This document shows positions 1 through 6,239 of a DNA stretch of 14,259 nt, piece by piece (position 1 is the stretch's first letter; each line of letters opens with the position of its first letter). A program made the translations under genes and the position numbers. This DNA comes from Acidobacteriota bacterium. GTDB lineage: Bacteria > Acidobacteriota > Terriglobia > Terriglobales > Acidobacteriaceae. The notes beneath the pieces were generated by a model. It searched no databases, was not told where the DNA came from, and saw only the letters and a program-made list of their open reading frames with translations. The DNA lies in assembly GCA_021779695.1 (NCBI GenBank), contig JAJYAE010000085.1:1-14259 (forward strand), given 5' to 3'.

Positions 1-318
1 CGCGTCGAAAAAATGGCGCTATCCAAAGACAAGACCCAACTCCGCTATAACGGCTTTCTCACGCTCAGCGGCATTCCGCCCGAAGCTTACGAGTATCATC
101 TTGGCAACCGGAGCGCCCTTGAATGGGTCATCGACCAGTACCGGGTATCCACCGACAAGCGCTCCGGCATCGTGAACGACCCTAATCGGGAAGACGATCC
201 CGAGTACATCGTCCGCCTCATTGGTCAGGTGATTACAGTGAGCCTGGAAACAACGCGTCTGACTCGGGAATTGCTGGGGCTGAAATTGGTGCCGCCCGGA
301 GACTCACGGAACAGATGA
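1..318 (+). CDS. C-terminal end of a type ISP-like restriction-modification/helicase protein (5' truncated by window edge)
   Basis: The reading frame is open from the first base, so this is the tail of a longer gene; the ATG at 13 is probably internal. The visible 105 residues match, from memory, the C-terminus of the large single-chain type ISP restriction-modification enzymes and related predicted helicases. Recognisable landmarks are LSGIPPEAYEY, then a GNRSALEWVIDQY stretch, TDKRSGIVNDPN, and DDPEYIVRLI. In that family this region follows the helicase and methyltransferase domains and belongs to the target-recognition end; the full protein is usually well over 1000 residues. It lies 34 bases upstream of the next gene on the same strand, so the two are probably co-transcribed. 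It sits at the end of a tRNA-Glu-associated island, where restriction systems are common. The family call is recall of conserved wording and was not searched; the missing part cannot be judged. Confidence 0.72.
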   Translation, partial: RVEKMALSKDKTQLRYNGFLTLSGIPPEAYEYHLGNRSALEWVIDQYRVSTDKRSGIVNDPNREDDPEYIVRLIGQVITVSLETTRLTRELLGLKLVPPGDSRNR

Positions 319-352
319 ATAGCAATTCTCGGCCGATAAGGAGCGAAGCATA

Positions 353-1270
353 ATGGCTTGGCTTTGGGATTCCTGGGAAGAATTCGCAGATTTTGTGCAT
401 CCGACAGAGGCTAAGCCCGGATGGTTCAATGAAAGCCGGATCGGTACGCGTCTGGAAGCAAATGGCTATATATTTAAGGCCGTTTGCGATATTGAAAACT
501 CAATCGCAGGTTTGAAACAGCTCGGATTTGAAGGGCAGCGTGCAAAAAGTGATTCGGACAGAACGGCTGCCCACTCCGCCCGCAATTTCGTAATCGTTGC
601 GATCAATTCTGGCGAGCGTCTTCTCCTCTATCACAAGCGTCTTGCACTCAGCCGATCCAGCTCCGGATTTCTTCATCAAAACGACCTCCTAGAACATTGG
701 GACAGATACGCTAAGGGCGGACGCATCGGCTTTGAGATGCAACAACTTCTCGTTGATCTGCAGGAATTTGTGCGAGGGTATTACGAACTTTTGGAGGAGG
801 ACGAGCACTTTCTGCTCGATGACCTTGACCTTCCAGACTTACTCGCGCAGGATTTTCGTCTATCGCGAGATCTGTTCTCCGTCGGCTTTGATGAGCCAGG
901 CTTGCTGCTTGCAGGGCGCGGGCTTGAAGCGGTCGTTCGCCAGATTGGCGTACAGAGAAAGATAGAGCTCGCAACGAACAAAGGCAAAAAGACGGCAGAT
1001 GAAATCGACTTTCATGACTTGATCGAGGTCATATCAAGGCTCAAGTGGAAGGCGAGCAAAAAACCTCTCATTTCTAGGGAGATGAAAGCCTTGCTGCTCT
1101 ACCTGAAGGCGATCCGAAACAGTGGTGCCCATCCAGGTGCCGATGGCTTTGGAACACAGACCGCTCGCGAAACGGCTAACGTGGTCGCTAAAGCAGCGAC
1201 TCGATTGTGGCTGTCAACAGCTAAGAGCAGAGCCCGAATCGAACCTCTCATCGTGCAGAAAAGTTGGTAG
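353..1270 (+). CDS. Unknown protein with a HEPN-like C-terminal region (R-x4-H)
   Basis: The protein has 305 residues and I do not recognise it as a named family. The start is supported by AAGGAG at 338-343, nine bases before the ATG. The N-terminal half looks helical and charged, with no signal peptide or membrane segment. From about residue 185 the pattern resembles HEPN/Abi-C-type helical domains: a GRGLEAVVRQIG helix, then FHDLIEVISRLKW, then LLYLKAIRNSGAHP, then a helix ending in LW. Arg255-Asn256 and His260 form an R-N-x3-H (R-x4-H) signature. In the HEPN superfamily this signature is the ribonuclease active site, and many members are toxins or abortive-infection effectors. The gene follows the restriction-type gene by 34 bases and is the last gene before the tRNA-Glu scar. 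A defence accessory or RNase role is inference; a non-catalytic HEPN-like helper is equally possible. Confidence 0.75.
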   Translation: MAWLWDSWEEFADFVHPTEAKPGWFNESRIGTRLEANGYIFKAVCDIENSIAGLKQLGFEGQRAKSDSDRTAAHSARNFVIVAINSGERLLLYHKRLALSRSSSGFLHQNDLLEHWDRYAKGGRIGFEMQQLLVDLQEFVRGYYELLEEDEHFLLDDLDLPDLLAQDFRLSRDLFSVGFDEPGLLLAGRGLEAVVRQIGVQRKIELATNKGKKTADEIDFHDLIEVISRLKWKASKKPLISREMKALLLYLKAIRNSGAHPGADGFGTQTARETANVVAKAATRLWLSTAKSRARIEPLIVQKSW

Positions 1271-1485
1271 AACTGATCTGATACAGGGCTCGCTCGATTT
1301 CAGAATTTCAGGGCTCTCTGAAGTCTGCATTTTTGGTAACGCCTGGGTAACGTATTCGATCACAAATGGCCACAACCGCACCCCAACGGATACAAGTCCG
1401 CCAAGTATTTAACTTGCTCATTATGGGCAAGATATCCCCGTCTATGCAGGTGCCCACCAACCCATGCAAAATGGCCCGGTTGGGA
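1271..1485. other. Non-coding end of the island, left of the tRNA scar
   Basis: No convincing gene is present in these 215 bases. The stretch holds a tandem GGTAACG repeat (listed separately) and a weak hairpin, TTCAG/CTGAA near 1306-1321. Bases 1434-1440 (ATCCCCG) could pair at six of seven positions with the acceptor strand of the tRNA fragment. However, they lie about 20 bases too far upstream for a normal tRNA, and the expected D-arm and anticodon 5' strand are absent. Confidence 0.5.
1335..1352 (+). repeat. Tandem GGTAACG direct repeat, 11-base period
   Basis: GGTAACG occurs at 1335-1341 and again at 1346-1352, separated by CCTG. The 11-base spacing puts both copies on the same face of the helix. 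It lies about 135 bases left of the tRNA-Glu fragment, on the island side. Short repeats at this spacing near an att core often act as arm-type binding sites for a tyrosine recombinase; that role is inferred. Confidence 0.5.
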
Positions 1486-1529
1486 CTTTCACGGCGATAA
1501 CACGGGTTCAAATCCCGTCGGGGACGCCA
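1486..1529 (+). other. tRNA-Glu(UUC) 3' fragment, probable attachment-site scar
   Basis: This is the 3' half of a tRNA-Glu without its 5' half. The anticodon loop CTTTCAC (1486-1492, anticodon TTC at 1488-1490) is followed by the 3' anticodon strand. The T-stem is ACGGG/CCCGT around loop TTCAAAT (1502-1518). The acceptor 3' strand CGGGGAC, discriminator G and encoded CCA occupy 1519-1529. The bases upstream cannot form the anticodon stem: 1481-1485 read TGGGA where TCGCC would be needed. Integrases that target tRNA genes commonly use the stretch from the anticodon loop to the 3' end as core, leaving the intact tRNA at one end and such a fragment at the other. Given the orientation, the element lies to the left and the intact tRNA-Glu outside the window. 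I am confident of the tRNA identity, less so of the element's borders. Confidence 0.85.
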
Positions 1530-1566
1530 AATAAATCAATAACTTACATAAAAACCAGCCGGTTTA

Positions 1567-1586
1567 AGTGAAACTAAAGTGAAACT
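1567..1586 (+). repeat. Tandem AGTGAAACT direct repeat, 11-base period
   Basis: AGTGAAACT is found at 1567-1575 and 1578-1586, separated by AA. An inverted, imperfect copy of the pair lies at 1706-1726. The repeats lie about 40 bases right of the tRNA-Glu fragment. Arm-type or excisionase binding sites of an integrative element are the likeliest explanation, but this is inference. Confidence 0.55.
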
Positions 1587-1616
1587 GGAGCAGTCTGTAG
1601 CGCCCCTAGACGCCAT

Positions 1617-1636
1617 TCTGCCTATTTGTAGGCAGA
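1617..1636. other. Perfect 8-bp stem-loop
   Basis: TCTGCCTA (1617-1624) pairs exactly with TAGGCAGA (1629-1636) around a TTTG tetraloop. There is no T-run on either side, so it is not a convincing intrinsic terminator. It lies between the two oppositely oriented AGTGAAA repeat pairs. Confidence 0.5.
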
Positions 1637-1705
1637 GCGCACCCCGGCGCGGCCTTGAGCCTGTCCAGCGCCCCGGCCCGCTCGCCACAATTGACCGCAC
1701 CGCTG

Positions 1706-1726
1706 GTTTCACTTTGAACTTTCACT
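1706..1726 (-). repeat. Inverted AGTGAAAC/AGTGAAAG repeat pair
   Basis: Read on the minus strand, AGTGAAAG (1726-1719) and AGTGAAAC (1713-1706) repeat with a 13-base period and mirror the plus-strand pair at 1567-1586. The stop codon of the neighbouring minus-strand membrane-protein gene falls inside this repeat. Confidence 0.5.
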
Positions 1727-2191
1727 TGCCGGGAAATCTCGAAATCCCGCCAATGCCCAAAACAGTGACCAGCCCAACAGAAAGACGGCTAATGGCACAC
1801 CTACAGCAATTGCCGCTGTCTTGAATACCTTGTGCCAAGGATGAATATGCTGAAGCGGCTGGCCAACTTTCGCGTAAAGTTTCTCCGATAGAACCTTGTC
1901 GTTCAAGTCCTTGTATTCGGGATAAAGCCGCCGAAAATCTTGCACCTTGTACCAGCACAAGCCGTCTTTCTCTGTTGTGTAGTCTGTGCCGGATGAACCC
2001 CTAGCAAGGTTGCAAAAAGTGGGAAGAAGACTATAGCCACCTAACTGTTCGGCAATGGCGTCATAATCCGTGTTTGCAATGCGGAATTCGTTGCGAATAT
2101 CGGAGTACGACGCAACGCCAACGGCAACAATGAACAGCACACTTGAAACAATCCAAAGCCGGAACACCCCGGCGCGGAAATTCATTCGCAT
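1709..2191 (-). CDS. Small unknown membrane protein with two predicted helices
   Basis: The protein has 160 residues and I do not recognise a named family. I chose the ATG at 2191 because AAGGGG (2204-2199) lies seven bases upstream. The frame stays open further, to 2353, but that extension would overlap the divergent gene and has no membrane-protein character. An N-terminal hydrophobic helix (about residues 9-26, around LWIVSSVLFIVAVGVA) is followed by a soluble loop of roughly 90 residues with Cys, Tyr and charged residues. A second helix follows near residues 125-150 (AIAVGVPLAVFLLGWSLFWAL), and then a short tail. The loop could face the periplasm. It is divergent from the next gene, with 87 bases between the two starts. 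It lies between the tRNA scar and the kdp operon in AT-richer DNA, so it may be acquired. Confidence 0.7.
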   Translation of the reverse strand: MRMNFRAGVFRLWIVSSVLFIVAVGVASYSDIRNEFRIANTDYDAIAEQLGGYSLLPTFCNLARGSSGTDYTTEKDGLCWYKVQDFRRLYPEYKDLNDKVLSEKLYAKVGQPLQHIHPWHKVFKTAAIAVGVPLAVFLLGWSLFWALAGFRDFPASESSK

Positions 2192-2278
2192 AGATGAACC
2201 CCTTGTAAGCGTATAACGAAAATAGCATTGGAGCTTCCAACTGCACAGGTCAACACATTCCAACCGAGGGTATTGCAA

Positions 2279-3109
2279 ATGAGTGTAGAACCTCAAGAGA
2301 CTGACCTGCTGGTGAAATTTGAAATCGACAATTTCCCTGTCGAATACCGCCAATACTACTTAATGAAGCGCAACAACCTGTTTGCTCGAATTCAGGAGTT
2401 CAATGCTCTTTGGCAACTCTACATTCAACTTGACGAAATATGGATGCGAGAGTTTGCTGATCTACAGAGCAGACGGGAGACCTATTCAATGCTTCCGCTG
2501 CTGTGCTGCATGAATTGTCACTCCAAGATACGAGTCAGCCTTGAACTCGTGTTTTCAGACTGCTTGGCAGAGGCGCGGTCGATTTTGCGAGATGCAATTG
2601 AATTTTTCGCCCACGGTCACGCAATGTTGAACGATTCAAGTCTTCAGAAAACATGGCTTGAGAAGATTGAGGGAAAGCAAGAGCTAGAGGCATTCAAGGA
2701 TGCTTTTGAGCGAAACAAGAAACAAGGGCTGTTCAATGGACTCGATGAGTTGCACAAATCGTGGGGCGAGCTATCTGAAACCGGCTCACATGCGAATGCT
2801 GTAGCGATGGCAGAGCGATTTGAGCAGATCAAGACTGCTGACGGCGTGGAATTTCGTCTTAACTATACCGGGACTGACACTAAACTGTGGGCCACTACTG
2901 TGTTCACAATGCTGCTTTCTTGTTCAACAATGGAGAACACATTCTTTAACGACTACAATGACCGCCTTAAACTCGATGCAGACCTGATTAGAAAACGAGT
3001 AGCGTTTACAAATGCAAAAGAACAGTTGAGGGCAAGCATCATCAAGACGTTTCAATTGTCGCCACCGGGAGGAATACACCGGCCTAAGCCTACGATCTAC
3101 ACGCCATGA
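2279..3109 (+). CDS. Unknown soluble protein, 276 residues
   Basis: I do not recognise this protein. The start was set at the ATG at 2279, with GAGGG (2266-2270) eight bases upstream; the frame also opens at a TTG at 2228, which lacks a good site. The sequence is mostly helical with no signal peptide. A Cys pair (CCMNCHSK, about residues 80-87) is followed by the helix AEARSILRDAIEFFAHGHAM. A later segment, LHKSWGELSETGSHAN, recalls helical HEPN/DUF5677-like proteins, but it lacks the R-x4-H arginine. The C-terminus is proline-rich and basic. The region is AT-richer than the kdp genes downstream. The role is unknown; an accessory gene of an old island is the best guess. Confidence 0.7.
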   Translation: MSVEPQETDLLVKFEIDNFPVEYRQYYLMKRNNLFARIQEFNALWQLYIQLDEIWMREFADLQSRRETYSMLPLLCCMNCHSKIRVSLELVFSDCLAEARSILRDAIEFFAHGHAMLNDSSLQKTWLEKIEGKQELEAFKDAFERNKKQGLFNGLDELHKSWGELSETGSHANAVAMAERFEQIKTADGVEFRLNYTGTDTKLWATTVFTMLLSCSTMENTFFNDYNDRLKLDADLIRKRVAFTNAKEQLRASIIKTFQLSPPGGIHRPKPTIYTP

Positions 3110-3575
3110 GTCTTATTGCTGAACACGAGTGCAGCCAGTTCCAGGCGTTTTCTACCATGCGGGCAAACATTTCCACAACTTTATTTGTGGGCAATCTGCC
3201 GTTGCAGCATTGGTGCTCAGGCTCTCAACTGCGGGAACCATCGCAGCGTCAGAACTACAGCCTGAAATTTGTGTTCGTTTTGTGTACCCTGTGACGCTGT
3301 TGCTGTTGCTCAACTCAGTTGCTATGGTTGCCGTGTTGTCTGCTTCAACAGGAAAGGATGGAATGAGCGATGTTCACAGAGGCACAGCAAAAAGAAGTGT
3401 TGGCCCGCGCACAGATAATGGACTAGCAGACAAGGGAAGCATTGATTCGACGGGTACACGAGCTTGAGTCAATGTCTGAATACTCGAAACAGAGAATTGA
3501 ATTCGTGAAACGGCAGAGCCTTCCCGGCGAACTGGGCGAGTCGAGTGCGCTGGACTGGATTCAGTCTCGCCCGAT
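3110..3575. other. Gene-poor stretch between the island region and kdpC
   Basis: I see no confident gene here. A frame from GTG 3129 to 3467 encodes one hydrophobic stretch (YPVTLLLLLNSVAMVAVL) but has no ribosome binding site and no family resemblance. From ATG 3370 an 18-codon frame, MFTEAQQKEVLARAQIMD, ends at an amber codon (3424-3426). It stays in frame afterwards with a charged helical sequence, which could be decayed coding DNA. No tRNA 3' fragment matching the one at 1486-1529 is visible. The base composition becomes GC-rich near the kdpC end. Confidence 0.4.
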
Positions 3576-4142
3576 CTACTTTGTCAGCTTGTCCAGGGCC
3601 ATATTGAGGTCCAGCACATTGACGCGAGGCTCTCCGAGCAGGCCGAGTTGCCTGCCGGTGATGTGCTGCTGGATGAGTTGCCGGACGCGGTCCTGACTAA
3701 GGTCACGGGCTCTGGCGATGCGGGGCGCCTGGAAGAACGCGGCGTCCGGAGTGATGTCAGGGTCGAGGCCGGAGCCGGAGGCGGTGACCAGGTCGATGGG
3801 CACAGGCGTGCCGGGATTCTCGGCAGAGAGTTTGCCGATTGAGCCCTGGATGCGCTCAACAAGTGCCTTGTTGGACTGGGCGAGGTTCGAGCCGCCGCTG
3901 CTGGTTGCGTCATATCCGTTGCCCGCGGCCGAGGGGCGCGGATGAAAGTAGCGATCGGCAGTGAAGCTCTGAGCCAGCAGTTCCGAGCCAATGACCCGCC
4001 CATCTTTCAGGATGAGGCTGCCGGCCGCTTTGCGTGGAAACAGCGCGCCTGCTATGCCGGTGACCGCGAGCGGGTATCCCAGGCCCAGCAGAAGCGTTGT
4101 GACGATCGTAAAGCGAATTGAAGTCTTCCAAACTGAATGCAT
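3576..4142 (-). CDS. kdpC: Potassium-transporting ATPase subunit C (KdpC)
   Basis: KdpC is the single-span accessory subunit of the KdpFABC high-affinity K+ pump, thought to stabilise the complex and assist ATP binding. I chose the ATG at 4142 because GGAG (4153-4150) lies seven bases upstream; a TTG two codons earlier is possible. The protein has 188 residues, the normal size. A single N-terminal membrane helix (around FTIVTTLLLGLGYPLAVTGI) is followed by the family hallmarks: ADRYFHPRPSAAG, SGSGLDPDITPDAA, and the C-terminal GLLGEPRVNVLDLNMALDKL block. It is the last gene of the operon, 33 bases after kdpB. The AT-richer gene-poor stretch begins directly beyond its stop. Confidence 0.97.
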   Translation of the reverse strand: MHSVWKTSIRFTIVTTLLLGLGYPLAVTGIAGALFPRKAAGSLILKDGRVIGSELLAQSFTADRYFHPRPSAAGNGYDATSSGGSNLAQSNKALVERIQGSIGKLSAENPGTPVPIDLVTASGSGLDPDITPDAAFFQAPRIARARDLSQDRVRQLIQQHITGRQLGLLGEPRVNVLDLNMALDKLTK

Positions 4143-4175
4143 GAACAATCTCCGCAGGGCGCATGGTCCCGCAAA

Positions 4176-6209
4176 TCAAGCCAGGTGCAGAGCCATCAAG
4201 AACATGTCGATAGCCTTGATGCCGATGAATGGTACGAGGACGCCGCCGACGCCGTAGATGAGAAGGTTGCGGCGCAGTAAAGCCTCGGCTGGCCTGGGTT
4301 CATATTTCACGCCCTTGAGTGCCAGCGGGATAAGGGCGACGATGATGACCGCGTTGAAGATGACGGCAGAGAGAATGGCCGACTGCGGCGTGGCCAGGTG
4401 CATGATGTTGAGCGCGTTGAGCACCGGAAAGACGCCCGCGAACATGGCGGGAATGATGGCGAAGTACTTGGCCACGTCGTTGGCGATGCTGAAGGTGGTG
4501 AGCGCGCCGCGGGTCATGAGGAGTTGCTTGCCGATCTCGACAATCTCAATCAACTTGGTGGGGTTGGAGTCGAGGTCAACCATGTTGCCGGCTTCCTTCG
4601 CAGCTTGTGTGCCGGAGTTCATGGCTACGCCTACGTCGGCCTGGGCGAGGGCGGGTGCGTCGTTGGTGCCGTCGCCGGTCATGGCGACCAGCTTGCCCTT
4701 GCCCTGCTCGCGCTTGATCAGGTCCATCTTGTCCTTGGGCTTGGCCTCGGCCAGGAAGTCGTCGACGCCGGCCTCGCGGGCGATGACGGCGGCGGTGAGC
4801 GGGTTGTCGCCGGTGATCATGATGGTGCGGATGCCCATGGCGCGGAGGCGGGCGAGGCGCTCCTTGAGTCCGCCCTTTACGATGTCTTTGAGATGAATGA
4901 CGCCGAGCGCGGTTGCATTCTCGGCAACCACGAGCGGCGTGCCGCCCATGCGCGCAACCTCTTCCACATGTTCGCGCACCTTCTGCGGAAGGTGTACTCC
5001 CTGCTCCTCAAGGAAGCGGGAGATGGCGTCGACGGAGCCTTTGCGGATGCGAGTTCCGGGCAGGTCGATACCGCTCATGCGGGTCTGGGCGGTAAAAGGC
5101 ACAAACTCCGCGTGAGCGCCGCCAAGGTCGCGACCGCGCAGGCCGTACTTTTCCTTGGCCAGGATCACGATTGATCGGCCCTCGGGGGTTTCATCGGAGA
5201 GAGACGAGAGCTGCGCGGCGTTGGCCAGCCGCTCATGGCTCACGTCGGGGGCGGGCAGGAATTCCGTGGCCTGGCGATTGCCCAGGGTAATGGTTCCGGT
5301 CTTGTCGAGGAGCAGCGTGTTCACGTCTCCGGCGGCTTCAACGGCGCGCCCGCTCATGGCGAGCACGTTGTATTGGACCAGCCGATCCATGCCGGCGATG
5401 CCGATGGCCGACAGCAGGCCGCCGATGGTGGTGGGAATGAGGCAGACCAGCAGCGAAACCAACACGAATACGGTTTGCGGCGCCTTGGAGTAGATGGCGA
5501 AGGGTTGCAGCGTAACCACGGCGAGGAGAAAGACGATGGTGAGCCCGGAGAGCAGAATGCTGAGGGCAATCTCGTTGGGGGTTTTTTGGCGGGTGGCGCC
5601 TTCCACCAGCGCAATCATGCGATCGAGGAAGGTCTCGCCGGGGTTGGAGGTGATGCGCACCTTGATCCAGTCCGATAAGACTTTAGTCCCGCCAGTGACG
5701 GCAGAGCGGTCTCCGCCGGCTTCGCGAATCACGGGCGCTGATTCGCCGGTAATGGCTGACTCATCCACTGAAGCCACGCCTTCAATCACCTCGCCGTCGC
5801 CGGCGATGTATTTGCCGGCGGGGACGTAAATAATGTCTCCGGCGCGGAGCAGACCGCTGGCAGCGTCTTCAAAGCGGCCATCGGCGGTGTAGCGCTGGGC
5901 GATGGTCTCGCCCTTGGCTTTGCGCAGGGTATCGGCCTGGGCCTTGCCGCGGCCTTCGGCCATGGCCTCGGCAAAGTTGGCGAACAGCACTGTGAACCAC
6001 AGCCAGAGGGTGATCTGCAGGTTGAAGCCGAAGCCGGGGCGATGATGGACAGTGTTGTCGATCAGCAGCGCGGTGGTAAGGACGCTGCCCACTTCGACCA
6101 CGAACATCACCGGGTTCTTGACCATGCCGCGCGGATCAAGCTTGCGCACTGAATCCAGCAGCGCCTGGGCCATGATCTCCGTATTCCAAAGGCTCTTCAT
6201 TTCAAGCAT
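4176..6209 (-). CDS. kdpB: Potassium-transporting ATPase ATP-binding subunit B (KdpB)
   Basis: KdpB is the P-type ATPase subunit that hydrolyses ATP to drive K+ uptake through KdpA. The 677 residues match the usual length of about 680. The phosphorylation motif [11 protein letters not shown] places the phosphorylated aspartate at residue 302. The actuator loop TGES is at 154-157; its serine corresponds to the inhibitory phosphoserine known in the E. coli enzyme. The hinge motifs [12 protein letters not shown] and [20 protein letters not shown] follow, then NDVAKYFAI in a C-terminal membrane helix, which carries the conserved Asp/Lys pair. Membrane helices near residues 33-50, 65-82, 215-240 and 245-270 fit the family. 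The gene starts 30 bases after kdpA. No key residue is missing. Confidence 0.98.
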   Translation of the reverse strand: MLEMKSLWNTEIMAQALLDSVRKLDPRGMVKNPVMFVVEVGSVLTTALLIDNTVHHRPGFGFNLQITLWLWFTVLFANFAEAMAEGRGKAQADTLRKAKGETIAQRYTADGRFEDAASGLLRAGDIIYVPAGKYIAGDGEVIEGVASVDESAITGESAPVIREAGGDRSAVTGGTKVLSDWIKVRITSNPGETFLDRMIALVEGATRQKTPNEIALSILLSGLTIVFLLAVVTLQPFAIYSKAPQTVFVLVSLLVCLIPTTIGGLLSAIGIAGMDRLVQYNVLAMSGRAVEAAGDVNTLLLDKTGTITLGNRQATEFLPAPDVSHERLANAAQLSSLSDETPEGRSIVILAKEKYGLRGRDLGGAHAEFVPFTAQTRMSGIDLPGTRIRKGSVDAISRFLEEQGVHLPQKVREHVEEVARMGGTPLVVAENATALGVIHLKDIVKGGLKERLARLRAMGIRTIMITGDNPLTAAVIAREAGVDDFLAEAKPKDKMDLIKREQGKGKLVAMTGDGTNDAPALAQADVGVAMNSGTQAAKEAGNMVDLDSNPTKLIEIVEIGKQLLMTRGALTTFSIANDVAKYFAIIPAMFAGVFPVLNALNIMHLATPQSAILSAVIFNAVIIVALIPLALKGVKYEPRPAEALLRRNLLIYGVGGVLVPFIGIKAIDMFLMALHLA

Positions 6210-6239
6210 GACAGTCCGTTCCGTCTTGTGCTGATGCGG

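Larger units (their letters stand above)
1530..1708. other. Repeat-rich non-coding stretch right of the tRNA scar
   Basis: No gene is evident. The stretch contains the tandem AGTGAAACT repeat and a perfect stem-loop at 1617-1636. The inverted counterpart of the repeat begins at its right edge (1706-1726). A short palindrome, AACC/GGTT, lies just before the first repeat (about 1553-1564). The arrangement resembles a recombinase binding region more than a promoter. Confidence 0.45.

Noticed and set aside
1434..1529. A complete but divergent tRNA using ATCCCCG at 1434 as acceptor 5' strand
   Set aside because: Six of seven acceptor pairs form, but the distance to the anticodon is about 20 bases too long and neither the D-arm nor the anticodon stem can form.
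1709..2353. Longer form of the membrane protein starting at 2353
   Set aside because: The extra 54 residues overlap the divergent gene and precede a clear N-terminal helix with its own AAGGGG site.
3129..3467. 112-codon frame with one hydrophobic stretch
   Set aside because: It has a GTG start without a ribosome binding site and no family resemblance, and it overlaps other weak frames in a decayed-looking stretch.
4258..5829. Long plus-strand frames opposite kdpB
   Set aside because: They are antisense to a fully convincing kdpB, low in complexity (His/Gly/Asp or Ser/Arg-rich), and arise from GC-rich codon bias.
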